Shown one piece after another: positions 43,836 through 56,210 of a stretch of DNA of 64,000 bases. Made by a program: the position numbers and the translations under genes. Source of the stretch: Prunus persica (lineage: Eukaryota; Streptophyta; Magnoliopsida; Rosales; Rosaceae); the NCBI RefSeq assembly GCF_000346465.2, contig NC_034014.1, forward strand, positions 5,108,461 through 5,172,460. Reading direction: 5' to 3'. Positions within the stretch are counted from its first letter, which is position 1. Every line of letters starts with the position of its first letter. Below the pieces are notes generated by a model. The model did no database searches. It saw nothing but the letters and a program-made list of their open reading frames with translations, and was not told where the DNA came from.

Positions 43836-46800
43836 GATTTTGAGAATTTATAACTAGTTAGGGATTTTGAACTACAATTACTTCAAAGTTAAAAGGCATG
43901 AATTATGAATTTATAAGAAACCAAATGTATGATCTTGGAAATATATGAGTGTGACAAAATCCAAACTAAATTATGCTTTCCCAAGATGCCAAACTCATCT
44001 TTTTAATCTCCATCCCACCAAACAAACATGTTAAACAAGATGATGAGCAAGCTTAGTTCACTGAACATCCAATTTTCCAAACCCACTAATAAAAACCCTC
44101 CAGACAAAAGCAAACAGCCAAATTCAGGTTCACATGGACGGTGGATGGCTGGCTCCTTTTTTTTTGACTTGGAGAATAAATCAGGCCAAAATGATGAGCC
44201 TCACATGGCTGCGAGTGACCTGCACGCTCTAATCACAGGCCATCATGAACCCAATGTCAGGCTGGTCCCGCATGCATCAAATCCCGACCCCACCACCTAC
44301 GTGGTCACTAGCTATTGGTCCACGTTTGAGGTCGTATCTAAAATTCAATCACAGTGGTATCGCATGCACATGGGGAGCTAAAGATTTCCTGGATGTCACA
44401 CCAATGATGACCCAGCAGTCCAAACCACAATTTTTTATTTTATTTTTTTTCATATTTATTTTGTTCCATGGATTATATTTTTTGATAATATCCTAATTTA
44501 TGAATTTGTAGGTAAGTTTCCTTTGTACCTTTCATTGATGGATTTTCTTTTTCTTGAATGACCATTTTAAAAAAAGAAATTGCACTCTGGGATCGGATGT
44601 CTTCAAACTTATTCTCATTTGGACTATAAGGGTTGCAGTACGAATTGGTACTCGATACAAACACCTAGAAATAACACATTCGAAGAATCGTCATGACATG
44701 ACTAATGCAATATTTTAAGATCTAATTCACGGTTTGATTAATCTAATACATATTTAGTACGCGTTCGTACGTACTATATAAAAGTTGCATCGCTTCACCT
44801 CTCTTGCTCTATATAATGACAAAAGATCACTGGAAAATGTAAGCTTCCCGCCCCAAATTGGACCCCTATATCTCATTCGAATTTTCTTGCAACATATGCA
44901 AAGTCTACCACAAAATCCACCCTTCCCCTTCTTTTGATGTAAATAGTTTGATGTGTTGACAAACAGAGAAGCTTCCTAAAAAATTCGAAAAAAAAAAGGA
45001 GAGAAAACCGATAAAGGGTAGGGTAATCAAAATCATTATCACCATTCACCAGCTAGTTTCTAATGGGTATCCAATGTAATAATAATTGCACAGTAGATTG
45101 AGAGAAAAATGACAGTGAATCATGCAACTAAGAAATAAAAACTTTATGAGTAATAGGAAAACCTACCCTACTTATATCATATCGTTCAAAATCAGTTAAC
45201 TTTAAATACGTGCAATCACTTACAAACTACTACGTTAAAAAATTCAAAAATTAAATTATTTAACTCCAAATACATGCAATCACATGCAAACTAATACATT
45301 TGAGCTCACAATTTATACCATACTGATTATTTTACCGGTGGGCCATCCGTGTAGGTTGCATGCAGCTAAAGAAAGTTAGCTTAAAGTGGGACAAAAGGTG
45401 ACAAAAAAACACATATGCATGCATGTAATTATGCAAATATAGGTTGGGTTTTGGCAGAAGTAAAGATAATGGAGTTTAGTCTACGACTCTAATTAAGGAA
45501 TTGGAGTGAGGGTGTGGCTCGAGATTAATTGAAGTAGGTTTGTTTGTGTTTACGGTTAGATTAACTTAATTATATTGTTATTGTGTGTTTTGGGCCCCAC
45601 TTACAGTTAAAGCAAGGCGGGGTATATGGGCCGCTGATTACGGGATTAAGTGGGTCCTACAACCCACGTTGGATGCTCTCTCATCACTGTCTTCTTGTTT
45701 TGTAGGCCTTCCCTGCCTCATTGCTCATTAGGATTAGGTGTCTACTTTTTTTACTTTGGGCACCCTCTCCTCCCTCTTGCTTGCTTGCTTGCTTGCTTGC
45801 ACCCACCCACACGCTTTTCTGGTGCACTATGCTTGCTTAGATCTCTTATTAGCTAGTGGGGCTTTAGATTGTACTGCATATGTGTATCCTTCTCGTGCCC
45901 CATGAAATCTTGTGTGGGCCCCCAGAGAATGTCCTCAAATCACAGCCGCTGATCACGCCTCAACTTCAGACTGACTCAAAGTCACTCTCTCTCTTTTGAG
46001 TCCAGATCTAAACAAACCCCTTTACTTTTCTCGTGTACCCAATTAAGGATTCAAGATTACATTTCATGCCTAATAGCCCTACCTCCTCTTCTGTGATGTC
46101 ACATGACCTTACAAATGAAGTTAGCATATAGTAGCTTCAATGTTATTCAAAGCATATACATAAAGCGAAGAAATAGACCAATAATTCAGATATAAAAAAG
46201 AAGAAGAGACATGTAATTCAAGTATAGAAGAATGAATTATGAACGTGACGTTAGCGATGAATTCAAACATTTCCATTCAAATTTTACGACACAAAATATC
46301 CGAATTTGCCTAATAAACATAATTTGTGGATGTCTCCCGTAATTTGACAAATCAGCATTGCCTATCTTATTCATGGTTTTAGTTAGTTTCTTCCGCAAAA
46401 GCGGTACGCATGAAACATCATGTGGGTTGTGAGAACGTGCCTTGACAAAAGACTAAGCAAAACTAGTATTAAACATCATTAGGTGTGGAGCAAAGGAAAA
46501 ATTGAACAACCTCTAAATAAATTTTCCGGGAAAAATAGAGAAGAGAAAAGAAAAGAAAAGAGAAGAAAAAGGTGAAGATACCGACACTCGCCTACAAGAG
46601 CTTGCATAAGCACAACCTCCCATCAATTGGGAAATTGGTGAAGAACACAGGCAGGCCCCACACTTATCAGTACAAGGTGCAATACAATTAGAGAGTGACA
46701 TACAAGCGTTAGAGAATGAGAGTGGGGATGAAATTCATTTTATTTCTAGTTCTACATTTATGATGGGTTGAGTCTGAAAATTCCAAATATTGCCCCTAAA

Positions 46801-46860
46801 GCCACCTCCATAAGTAGTCGTTCACTCCCTTCTTTAATCCCTCACCCTATCAGTACCTCA

Positions 46861-46864
<4 letters not shown>
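43836..46864. other. Intergenic and expansin promoter region
   Basis: No gene. A (CTTG)n run lies at about 45777-45802. A 117-codon open frame at 44028-44381 shows no family motif. The last several hundred bases should include the expansin promoter, but I cannot point to a certain TATA box. Confidence 0.5.

Positions 46865-46901
<37 letters not shown>
46865..46901 (+). repeat. (CT)n microsatellite in the expansin 5' leader
   Basis: About 18 CT units, 55-90 bp before the expansin ATG. Such runs are highly variable in length and are frequent in plant 5' UTRs. Confidence 0.9.
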
Positions 46902-46904
<3 letters not shown>

Positions 46905-46955
46905 TTTTTCTCTCTCACTTTCTGTTTGTTTCTAGGGAAACTTCAGAAAAGAAAA

Positions 46956-49154
46956 ATGGGTGTGGTGAGTGTTTCTGCTTGCCTTGCCTCTCTACTCATC
47001 TCACTAATGTGGGTAGCTGAAGCAAGAATCCCAGGGGTGTACAGTGGGGGTGCATGGGAAGCAGCTCATGCCACCTTCTACGGAGGCTCTGATGCCTCTG
47101 GCACCATGGGTAAGTCAAAAAGCTCTCATTTTCTTTCAATGCACGCATTCCCTATATTTCTAGGAAAAATTGAACAAAACCAGTCAAAGATCTACAGCCA
47201 AGAACTTAATTAAGCTAGCTTAGTATTAATTAACCAGAACTTGTATTTTTCAGGTGGGGCTTGTGGATATGGAAATCTCTACAGCCAAGGCTATGGCGTG
47301 AGCACAGCTGCACTGAGCACTGCCCTCTTCAACAATGGCCTCAGCTGCGGTGCCTGCTTTGAAATCAAGTGTGCAAACGACCCAAACTGGTGCCACTCTG
47401 GAAGCCCATCAATTTTCATCACTGCCACCAACTTCTGCCCTCCAAACTTTGCTCAACCAAGCGACAATGGCGGATGGTGCAATCCTCCCAGGCCGCACTT
47501 TGACCTGGCCATGCCCATGTTTCTCAAGATTGCCGAGTACAGAGCTGGAATTGTCCCTGTTTCTTACCGTAGGTTAGTAAAGCTCACATGCTCTGTTCTT
47601 TATGCTCTGTTTTTAGTTTTGGTTATTATTCTGTTTCAGCAATTTGGACATTTCTTAGAGTAAATTAATACATTGGTTTTTTTTATTTATAAGTAAATTA
47701 ATACATGGGTTACTTTTCAAAAACAAGCTTAAATGCATTGATTTTAGGTAGACCACTTTTTATGCTCTGTTTGTAGGTCAAATCTTGTTTGTGGATATTT
47801 TTCCGAGTAAATTAATACATGGGTTTGCTTTTAAAAAAACAAGTTAAATCAATTACATCACTTTTGTATAAAGTATTGTTGTGATCTTTCTCTATCTTGT
47901 GGGTCAGACTTGTGGTACAGAATGAGTTGGACTCTGGTCTGGGTCTTTATTGCTTTTTGCAGAATGTCATGGTTTCTTTCAAATCTAATTACTGACCATG
48001 TGTCACCACAGAGAGCTCACTTGGATTTTAGTTATTCGCATTTTTTTTTGTTTTTTTTTTCTATGGTGGTTGGGTTTAGTTAATTTCGAGTCTTTGACGT
48101 TTACTGGTCACTTTCAGCTGTCTGGCTCTTGCCCAATTGGTCCCAAACGCTGAAAGGAAATCTAGTGTGGGCAACATGAATAATTAACTCACAAGAAACA
48201 CTCTAGTTTTAACATAAGCTACTAGATTTCATCGAAGTTTCTCTGCTGCCATATGCCATCCTTGGCCTTACTCTAGGCCTATTGTTATCCACTACAAGAG
48301 CATGCGCCTTAACCTTCGTAAGGCGCATGATCATAATTTACTCTTTTTTTTCCTTCTATATGATCATGTGACGAAGAATGTCTGTGTCAAAATAAGTTGT
48401 AATATGTTAGATAGTTTGACATATTATAATTGAGTGATTAGTAAACGTGATACAAATAACTTTATTTATTATGAATTGACAATTTGATAGCACACTATGT
48501 CAAATTCTCAATTAGGGTTGGTATGATTTTTAATTGTAAAGAAAAACTTGCATTAGCTACCAAACCTAGCTTTTCCCTGGATTATGGTCTATGGTCTACG
48601 GCACGATCTGGACCGTACGTACTCCTTTTTGACTACTAAATCATATGCGCGTGTAAGTCTCAGTTTTGTACGTAGAAATCAAAGACCATACCCAGCACAG
48701 TTCCCAAAAGTCCGAGACCCGTTGATCAATGTGGAAAAGGGCATTTGATTGACGCCCACCTAAAAACACGGTCCGCGATCCACGTAAACTTTCACCAGGT
48801 CGAAATCACGAACATACCCTTATACTTTTTGACTTTTTGCGCAGGGTGCCATGCCGCAAGCGCGGAGGGATCAGGTTCACTATCAACGGCTTCCGTTACT
48901 TCAACCTGGTTTTGGTAAGCAACGTCGCGGGTGCAGGGGATATCGTGCGGGTGAGCGTGAAAGGATCCAAGACTAGCTGGATGAGCATGAGCCGTAACTG
49001 GGGTCAAAACTGGCAGTCAAACGCCGTTCTGGTTGGTCAATCGTTGTCCTTCAGGGTCAGAGGCAGTGACAGGCGCACTTCCACCTCATGGAACGTTGTT
49101 CCGGCCAATTGGCAGTTCGGTCAAACATTCACCGGGAAGAACTTCAGAGTCTGA
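46956..49154 (+). CDS. Alpha-expansin
   Basis: Exons 46956-47109, 47254-47572 and 48845-49154 (introns GTAAGT...CAG and GTTAGT...GCAG, the second 1272 bp) give 260 residues. The start at 46956 opens a signal peptide ([20 protein letters not shown]) cut before RIPGVYSGG. Domain 1 (GH45-like, no known hydrolysis) has [20 protein letters not shown], the Cys-rich CGACFEIKC and TNFCPPN, and HFD at about 133-135; domain 2 (CBM63-like) has the conserved Trp motifs [10 protein letters not shown] and [13 protein letters not shown] and ends GKNFRV. The alpha-type insertion [13 protein letters not shown] and [13 protein letters not shown] support EXPA, not EXPB. Alpha-expansins loosen cell walls in an acid-dependent way during growth. 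It looks like the EXPA4/EXPA6 group, a recollection I cannot verify here. Confidence 0.95.
48292..48329. other. CACTA-like terminus with perfect hairpin in expansin intron 2
   Basis: CACTACAAGAG (48291-48301 area) is followed by an 11-bp perfect stem CATGCGCCTTA / TAAGGCGCATG with a 7-base loop (48301-48329). CACTACAA plus subterminal inverted motifs are usual for CACTA (En/Spm) transposon ends, but no facing TTGTAGTG end was found in the intron. Confidence 0.35.
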
Positions 49155-50332
49155 ACAAAAACAAGAAAAAGTCCACATATTTACGATTTTCCCGCCATAA
49201 TATATGTTTTTCCAATTTTACCCTTTCTTGGCGCCATTGTGGTGTTTTTACTAGATGCTGTTTTTGACTGGGTGTTGGAGAATGTGAAAGTGTGTTTAGT
49301 GGGGAGGGGGTTCGGGGACAACTTTGACTTTTTGGGTTGGTGTGATTTTGTGAGTGTGTGGACAGTGGAGGAGGGGCAGTAGGGTAAAAGTAAAAAGACA
49401 GGGTAACAAGTGTAAGGGAAATTAATTATTAAATTAAAAACCCAAGTGAGGAAATTGTAGAAGAGGAGGTTGAGGCGGCTGCAGAGAATTTGTAGCCCGC
49501 ACCCTATAAATACTGGCAAAGCTAAAGTTGTAGTATATTATTATGATTTATATGCATGAGAAATGTATTTCTAGTAGTAACTTTGTTATTTTCTTGTTTT
49601 GTTTTGATTTACTTGGAAAGTATATTTGGTTTGTTTCAATGGAACTTGGCTTTTTGTTAGTGGGTTTTGGCTTAATTCAACCAGCTTTACACGGTTTATA
49701 TTGGATTTGAAGATGAAACGGATTTGTAGCTCAAGTGTTTTAGACTATTTATCTCTGCATTCAAGGTTTTAAGTTCGATTTCCGTTACCCCAACATCGCT
49801 GTTATTGGAAAATAAATTTTGCATTTTGAGATATTTCCTGTTTATTTACTACTTGAAATATTTACAAAAGCTAAAGATTTTTGAACCCCACAAATATAAT
49901 GGTAATTTTAATGATTTATGATGGCAAATGGGTCAATCGGTGAATGTGCACTAACCAAACACATGGGTGGGGTTGTGGGTATTTGATTTTCGCTTGGCTA
50001 ATAAGTTCTTTTCGAACATCTGCTTCTGTGCTTTACAGAACAGACACCTTTGGATTCTAACAACCCCAAAAAGTAAAACCTCTCAGTGCAGTGGGCTTTG
50101 GATGCCTTGTGAAAATTTCTTTTCAAGAGGGAATCTGATCTTGATAATTTCTTGCTCATCACAAGGAACAACTTTTGGCGTTTTTGTTTCAATGGGTTGA
50201 CATTCAAGACCTTCCAATCAATTAGTTAAATGAGTACATAAACAAATGTTTGTTGGTATAAGAACAGAAACATACATTATTCAGAGTTTAATATCAATAT
50301 AGATGCTCATAGCCTCACTGCAGTACTGCAAG
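49155..50332. other. Expansin 3' region and intergenic; SINE-like piece at 49720-49800
   Basis: The first ~400 bp are likely expansin 3' UTR. 49727-49780 reads TAGCTCAAGTG, then AAGTTCGATTTCC about 40 bp later, in spacing like tRNA A and B boxes, followed by CCCCAACATC; it may be a SINE relic. The last part holds the 3' UTR of the minus-strand zinc-finger gene. Confidence 0.4.
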
Positions 50333-53300
50333 TTATTGATTTCCACCATAAAATCTCCTTTCCGGCTGGTGGTGGCTACTAGTTCCAGCTGCATGCTTCT
50401 TTGCCATAGCAACAACAGCATCAGCATGCCTCTGCCCCGCACGATGATTATTGAAATCTGTCTCACTAAGACAGACCACATTACATATAGCACAAGTCCT
50501 TAAAGTATGGGGTGCTGCCCCACTTTCAAGAACCTTCCTTCTCTTAGTTTCCAAATCCTCTACAGGTTGATAAGCAGCTTTCCTCTTACTATTTTGTCCA
50601 GGGATGGGTTTTTTGCCTTTCAACTTATCCATGTTCATCTTGTGTTTTTTTCCCAATTTATGCTTATCAAGTACCTCCTTGGTGTCGCAATAAACATTGC
50701 ATATGTCACAATGAAGTTTTGGAGTACCATTTCCAGAAGCCCGAGAAGTCGGAGTACCATTTCCAGAAGCCCAAGCAGTCGGAGTACCATTTCCAGAAGC
50801 CCAAGCAGTGGAGTTGCTCCACAAGGCGGCATTCGGATTTGCAGTAGCAAAGTGTCCTGTCCCAATTGATGGCACTGAGATACCCTAAAAGATGGGAGGG
50901 TGGTTAATTTTGACATGAACAACAATAAAGTGAATACAACACAGACATGCATTGATCGATGTAATCTGAATAACACCATAAATCATTCTTCCATCAATTG
51001 ACTTTAACCGCTAACAGTTTGATTTTGTGAAAGCAGACAACACGTTAGATCTTCGGACAACAAAACACAAGACGTTATAACTTTAATGCAGAAAACAAAA
51101 AATTGCAACCAAATAATTGCAGTGGAGAACTCCATAAAGCAACTGACAAGACTAGCATTGAAGTACAAAACCAGGCCAAATAACTACAGAATGGAGAAGA
51201 AAATGTGAAAAGAGAAGAAGAAGAAGTAAAAAAGAACAAAGCTTCCTAGTTTTGCTCTCAGAAACTCATTTTGGCTCACTTTGCCCCTCAAACTACACCT
51301 CAGGTTTTCAAACACCCAGCGACATTCATCTCTCTCTTCTCTTTCCCTCGTCTCTATTCTCTCCCATGATTCAGCCATATTCCTGTCTCACTCTTCCAAG
51401 GATGGAGCCATGAAAGCGGGATGGGCTGAACTAATTTCTTTTCCTCAAGGACAAATGCATATGCATAGATATAAATGTATTTCTATAACCAAAATTTATT
51501 AATTAAGTCTAATTAACAATGTATAACAAGATTCGACAAACTTATACCTTAAAGGCAAACAAGAGAAACAGCAAGTGACACAAGGCCCACAAGCTAACTG
51601 ACCACATATCAAGAAGGGCACGCCCAACAGACAGCACAAATGAAGAAAGGCTACAAGATGATACATACGAGGAAAGACTACTAGAGGATACAGCCAGGAA
51701 ACAATATACTAGTACAGAAACTAACAAAAACTAGAAATACAAAACCCAACAACTAATAGATACAAAGACTATTCACAAGCTTATCAGTACTGAGGAAGGA
51801 GAGAAAAAACGAAAACCAGAAGCTGTGCTGCTAGAGTGTGGAGTAGGCTGGGCTAAAAAGCTAAAAATTCTAGAAATGATATTTTTTTCCTAAGATGACC
51901 TGGGCTAGCCCCCACACTGTACTGTCCCTGCTCTCTTCTGTGCTTGATTTGCTAAATACATAGGTACGGATTTTTGCTCTTATTTATTTGAGATTTCAAC
52001 TATTCTAAGCAGCAACATAAACTTTTTCTGTTCCTTTGCATGATTTTCCGAAGAAGGAAGTGGAGAAGGGAAACTTGTGTGGCTATATAAGCTTGCTTTA
52101 AAACTTGGAAATAAATCCAGGGTTTTGGAAATGAAGGGCCCATTTGATAACAATATTGTTTTTAGTTTTCAGTTTTCAAAAAATCAAGACAGATCATGAA
52201 AGCAAGGTGAGAAATGAAATGATAGATAATTGTATTGATCAACAATTAAATTCCACAAATCAACATTTAAATACACACATGAAAAGCCCTGCCAGACCCG
52301 TTCCTTACCATCTTCCTTTACTTCCCTCACCTCTCCTTTAAATATCACTCCTGTAACCCACTCTATCACATTAATACCAACACAAAAAGGAAACAGAATA
52401 AAAAGTGATAACAAAATCACAGAAATCTACCTAAAACAGATATTCAGCCTTTTTTCCAATTCCACCAAAACTAATTAAGGATGAACCTTCCCTGACAGAG
52501 AGTTTGATGTTCAAAAGCCTCACTGCACTTGCTTCTCAAATGTGATTTGATGCCTCAGTTTACTTGACAAGGTTAACTGACCTTGTCGCACGTTTTTCTA
52601 GGGTGGGTTTTTGTTTGGGTGGGAGATTTAATATTTGGAGTTTATCTTGATTAGTACTTTGTTGCTTTGTTTACCATTGTATTTCTTTGTTGCCCCTGTT
52701 TCTGGAAACTTTTCAAGTTTGGTTATTAATGCAACGAATTTACACTAATTAAGGACTCTGAATGATCACAATATGGAAACTAGTTGAAGTCAAAATTTGC
52801 TAACATTCATGTACATACATATTGAGGCATTTTACACACCCTTCCAAACCAATTTTATACGCTCAGTGTCTTATTTCAATCTTGGGGAGCTGCAGATCCA
52901 ATGGGTAAGAAAATGAAGTTATGGCCATCTGTCTTTGAGAACACAGAAACAACAACGTTAATGCTGCCATGGCAATGGCCCTTTTGCAAGCACCCCAAGA
53001 CACTTTCCTTCCAAGCTAGATAGTATGTTCAGGACTGTAAATTCAGCGTTCTTTGATCCCCTTGATGGGGTTGAAACACCTGAGCTGTTATTCACAAACT
53101 CATCACTAGAGTCAACAAGTTTTACAATAGTCTGAGGACTACTTTGATAGGGAGTCCTTGGAAATGGTGGTCTATGGGGCAAGGTCAGAGAGGCTGTGTT
53201 TGGAGCCAAAAGAGAGTGACGCATAGCAGGCAGGAAGATAGAGAGAGATGAGAAAGAAGAGAGGGAAGAGAGAGGATGTTGACAGACCAATATGTGCATC

Positions 53301-54489
53301 AAACTTTACCACGTAGGGACCACATCAACTTGGTCAATGGAAAAGACTATAGACTAGAAGGAATGGGGTATTTTGAAACATGAGGTGTAGTTTGGAGGAG
53401 AAATGAGTTCCAGGGGAAAAGTGAGACACGTAGCATAATTGGGGAGCAAATGTGTAATTAAGCCTAATAAATATTCTTCCATAGTTTTAATTTTGGAAAG
53501 CAGACAACACGTTAGATATTCAGATTCATCTACCATACATATGTTAGACAACCCCTGGCATATATTAAGCTTACAACAGGGACTAAAAATCTATGCGTAG
53601 ATGTACGTTTAACCCATGACACATTTGCTCCCATACACACGAAAAGTGAATCCACCCTATTAAACACTCTTGTATCAATACAGTCCTGGTATGGTAGAGT
53701 GTAGATCAGTTGTGTCTTTACACTGGATATGTTCAGATAAATTTCTGATAGACAGGGTGTGATCTCTAGTTTTCTACATACAAATTCATAAGACGAGGGA
53801 TTCCAAACTTCAGTTTTTTTTTTTTTGTGTGGGGGAAGTCCTCAAAACTCAGTTCAACCATAGTTACCTATAGAAAAGACAACCATGTACAACCTTTAAC
53901 AAGTACAACAGGAGTTTCCGATTAATCCCTTTTCTGTTATTTGAATATCCAATAAGTACTGGAACAACCAGAACAAATGTAAAAAGAAAATTCATGAGAA
54001 GGCTCATCCCAATGGGTCAATGGCAATATATTTACTCAAAAATCCAGATCACACATTCAAACTGACATTGAAATGCACCATATGTATGTGGAAATTCATG
54101 ATCCAAGCAAAACCAAAGTAAATTAATTTAAGTTGTGAACAACAAGAATACCATTTGCTGCAGGTTGACCTCATGCTGCTCAAGACCTTTCTTGTGCTCT
54201 TTCTTAAGATCATTCCATTGAGCTTCAAATTTCAACAAGGCTCTGCCCTGCTCTAAGAATGCCTTCTCAAGGTGGTACCTTAGGTCCTGAAAGTTTTGAT
54301 GCAATTTTGCTATTTAACAGCATAAAATGAAAAATAAAGCTAGTAAGCTACTACAGGCCACAAAACCGGACTAAAAGAAATGAAATTGAAAACAGGAAGC
54401 CCTTTTCGAAGGCAAAGGGCAACATGGGCATCAAATTGAAACTCAGACTCACCAATGGCTTTATCCATTTCTTCTGAACAGCTAGCCAT
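50333..54489 (-). CDS. C2H2 (U1/matrin-type) zinc finger protein
   Basis: Minus-strand exons 54453-54489, 54152-54309 and 50333-50884 splice in frame to 248 residues; start ATG at 54489 (MASCSEEMDKAI). Exon 2 (acceptor AAATAG) encodes a charged helix, QDLRYHLEKAFLEQGRALLK and ENDLKKEHKKGLEQHE-like sequence, probably a coiled coil. Exon 3 holds about three tandem copies of a ten-residue ASGNGTPT unit (residues ~92-121), then two fingers: C124-x2-C127-x12-H140-x5-H146 and C196-x2-C199-x12-H212-x5-H218, with a basic KRK/KRRK linker. The CxICN..C......H..G..H pattern is that of U1-like/zf-met fingers, which often bind double-stranded RNA or take part in RNA processing in the nucleus. Exact role unknown. 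A 5'-UTR intron acceptor (TATTTCAG) seems present just before the ATG. Confidence 0.82.
50728..50817 (-). repeat. 30-bp in-frame tandem repeat in the zinc finger gene
   Basis: Three copies of a 30-bp unit (GGAGTACCATTTCCAGAAGC on plus strand) encode the repeated ASGNGTP segment. The first two are almost identical, so copy number may vary between individuals. Confidence 0.9.
50885..54151 (-). other. 3.3-kb intron of the zinc finger gene with repeats
   Basis: A 27-bp segment containing AAAGCAGACAACACGTTAGA occurs twice in direct orientation (about 51029-51055 and 53494-53520). Between them an imperfect inverted repeat of ~50 bp (51262-51320 and 53365-53430, core TGAGGTGTAGTTTG / CAAACTACACCTCA) brackets about 2 kb. 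This looks like a transposon insertion or segmental duplication in the intron. Open frames inside (such as 52958-53302) lack family motifs. Confidence 0.5.
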
Positions 54490-55596
54490 TTCAAACCTGA
54501 AATACAAAAACACAGCTGGGTTTGGTGTTTTTTTGGCCGGCTATGCTTGTCTACGAAATTGCAATTGGTAGGAACTTGGAACCCACATGAAAAATAAGTG
54601 TTCTGGAAAATTGGGCATCAGAGCATTTGATTGAAGCTCTTAACTAGGAAAAAAACAGAGAAGGAAACTGGGTTTAAAGGGCGATTAAAGAAAGAGGAAG
54701 TAAAATGGTACAGTCAACTATGTGAGAATCTGTAGCTGGGTTGGAAATTGAATGCAGTAAAGTGCAGTGTGTTGGGTTTTTGAAGGAAGAAAGAAGTGAC
54801 CAAGCAAACTTCGTTTCCTCCGCCCACCAATTAGCTCTCTTGCATGTATGCATGAAGAAGAGAGCTGGGTTTTTTTGGCTAAGAAGAGAGCTGGGTTTTG
54901 TACCAGGAAATTCTCAGAAATCTGCGAACAAAATTTCTGCACTTTTTACCTGAGGAAGTGTACTGTGTTGGACAGAGTCAAAAGTGTTTCTTAACGAGGA
55001 AGAAGAAAGAGGGCTGGTCTTCGGCCCAGGCCCACCAACATGTATGCTGATGGGCCAAGCCACTTTCCTTCTCTGCTTTTAGAAATGAAAACCCTTTAAA
55101 TTGACTTAACCAGCAAGAAAGGGTGTTAATCGCTGGACATTAGCATTTTGATTTTAGGCATTGAAATAAGTGAGAGGAGCAAAAACAACGAAAAAACTGT
55201 TTAGATCAGGTATCCTATTATGCAGTCTTTAATGTTTGTTCTGCTAAGATTTGAATATTGATTTGGAATGGAGTTTGGTTTCTTGTATTACAATTAAGGT
55301 TTCTTGAATTCGAGGTAACAACGGTTCGATCTCATCTATTTTAGTTTTTCTTGATTTGCAGAGCCGAGGATCAACTATGGCGTACATGTTTGTTCTAAAT
55401 TTTTTATACGGGTAATAACTTTGGAAAAGTAAAAAATACAAAATGAACAATAGAGACTCAGATAATGGCCTAATAGTAATGGATAACGCTATAAACTATT
55501 CTTATCGATAAACGAAATTCAAGGAAAAATAATTATATAAAAAAAGGATTTTAGTAGATATTTAAAATTAATAATTATATATATATTTAAAGGAAC
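54490..55596. other. Upstream region of the zinc finger gene and intergenic
   Basis: The gene's promoter and 5' UTR should lie here. A short direct repeat (AAGAGAGCTGGGTTTT) is at 54857-54900. No gene on either strand. Confidence 0.5.
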
Positions 55597-56210
55597 AATA
55601 TAACTGCGCGGCTGTACTATTAATTTTTTTTATTATAAAAAAGGGAGTGTTTTTTTTTAAAAGGAGTCTAGCCGTGCGGCTATACTATTATATAGTTTTT
55701 TAGAAAGAACCCGCGTGTTTTAGAGTATAGCCGTTCTGCTATAACCCATAAATAGAATATTTCAAACGTATAGCGGCTATACTTTATAAATAGAATTTGT
55801 TTAAAACAGTATAACCGCGTAGCTATACCCATTAAATAGCATAATCTGAAATTCTCTTTTTTAATTACGTTACTTAGTTGTTATGTTTTAGTTATCATTT
55901 ACTTAGTGAACAATTATTATTTAAATATTTAAATATATTTTATTTTTATTAAATAATTTGTGAGTATTTGTGTACAATACGTGATTTTTTTGGTGGATTG
56001 TTGAAAATTTTGTAAAACACACTTGTCTACCTTTTTAGTGATACGTGTTTTTTGTGTACTTTTTTTAGAAGAGTATAGCCGTGCGCGCGGCTATACCCCA
56101 TAAATAAATATTTCAAAAATAGAGCCACGCAACTATAAGCTATAAATATATCTATATATATATATTTTTTATGAAGTATAGACGGGGGGCAATACCCATT
56201 AAATAGCATA
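55597..56210. repeat. Array of degenerate GC-core palindromes
   Basis: About eight variants of GTATAGCCGCGCGGCTATAC followed by CCATAAATAG are scattered through AT-rich DNA, near 55600, 55665, 55725, 55768, 55807, 56071, 56119 and 56173. Spacing is irregular, and the tail TAAATAGAATATTTCAAA is partly shared. The core is self-complementary in the better copies. Confidence 0.8.

Noticed and set aside
44028..44381. 117-codon plus-strand open frame
   Set aside because: No family motif, no splice context, and low-complexity ends.
50507..50869. 120-codon plus-strand frame rich in Arg/Ser/Thr repeats
   Set aside because: It is the antisense of the zinc finger exon; its repeats are the complement of the ASGNGTPT coding units.
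52135..52440. MITE starting GGGCCCATTTGATAACAA in the intron
   Set aside because: Only one end resembles a Tourist-like terminus; no matching right end or duplication was seen.
52958..53302. 114-codon minus-strand frame inside the zinc finger intron
   Set aside because: No recognisable motif, and the exons on both sides splice in frame without it.
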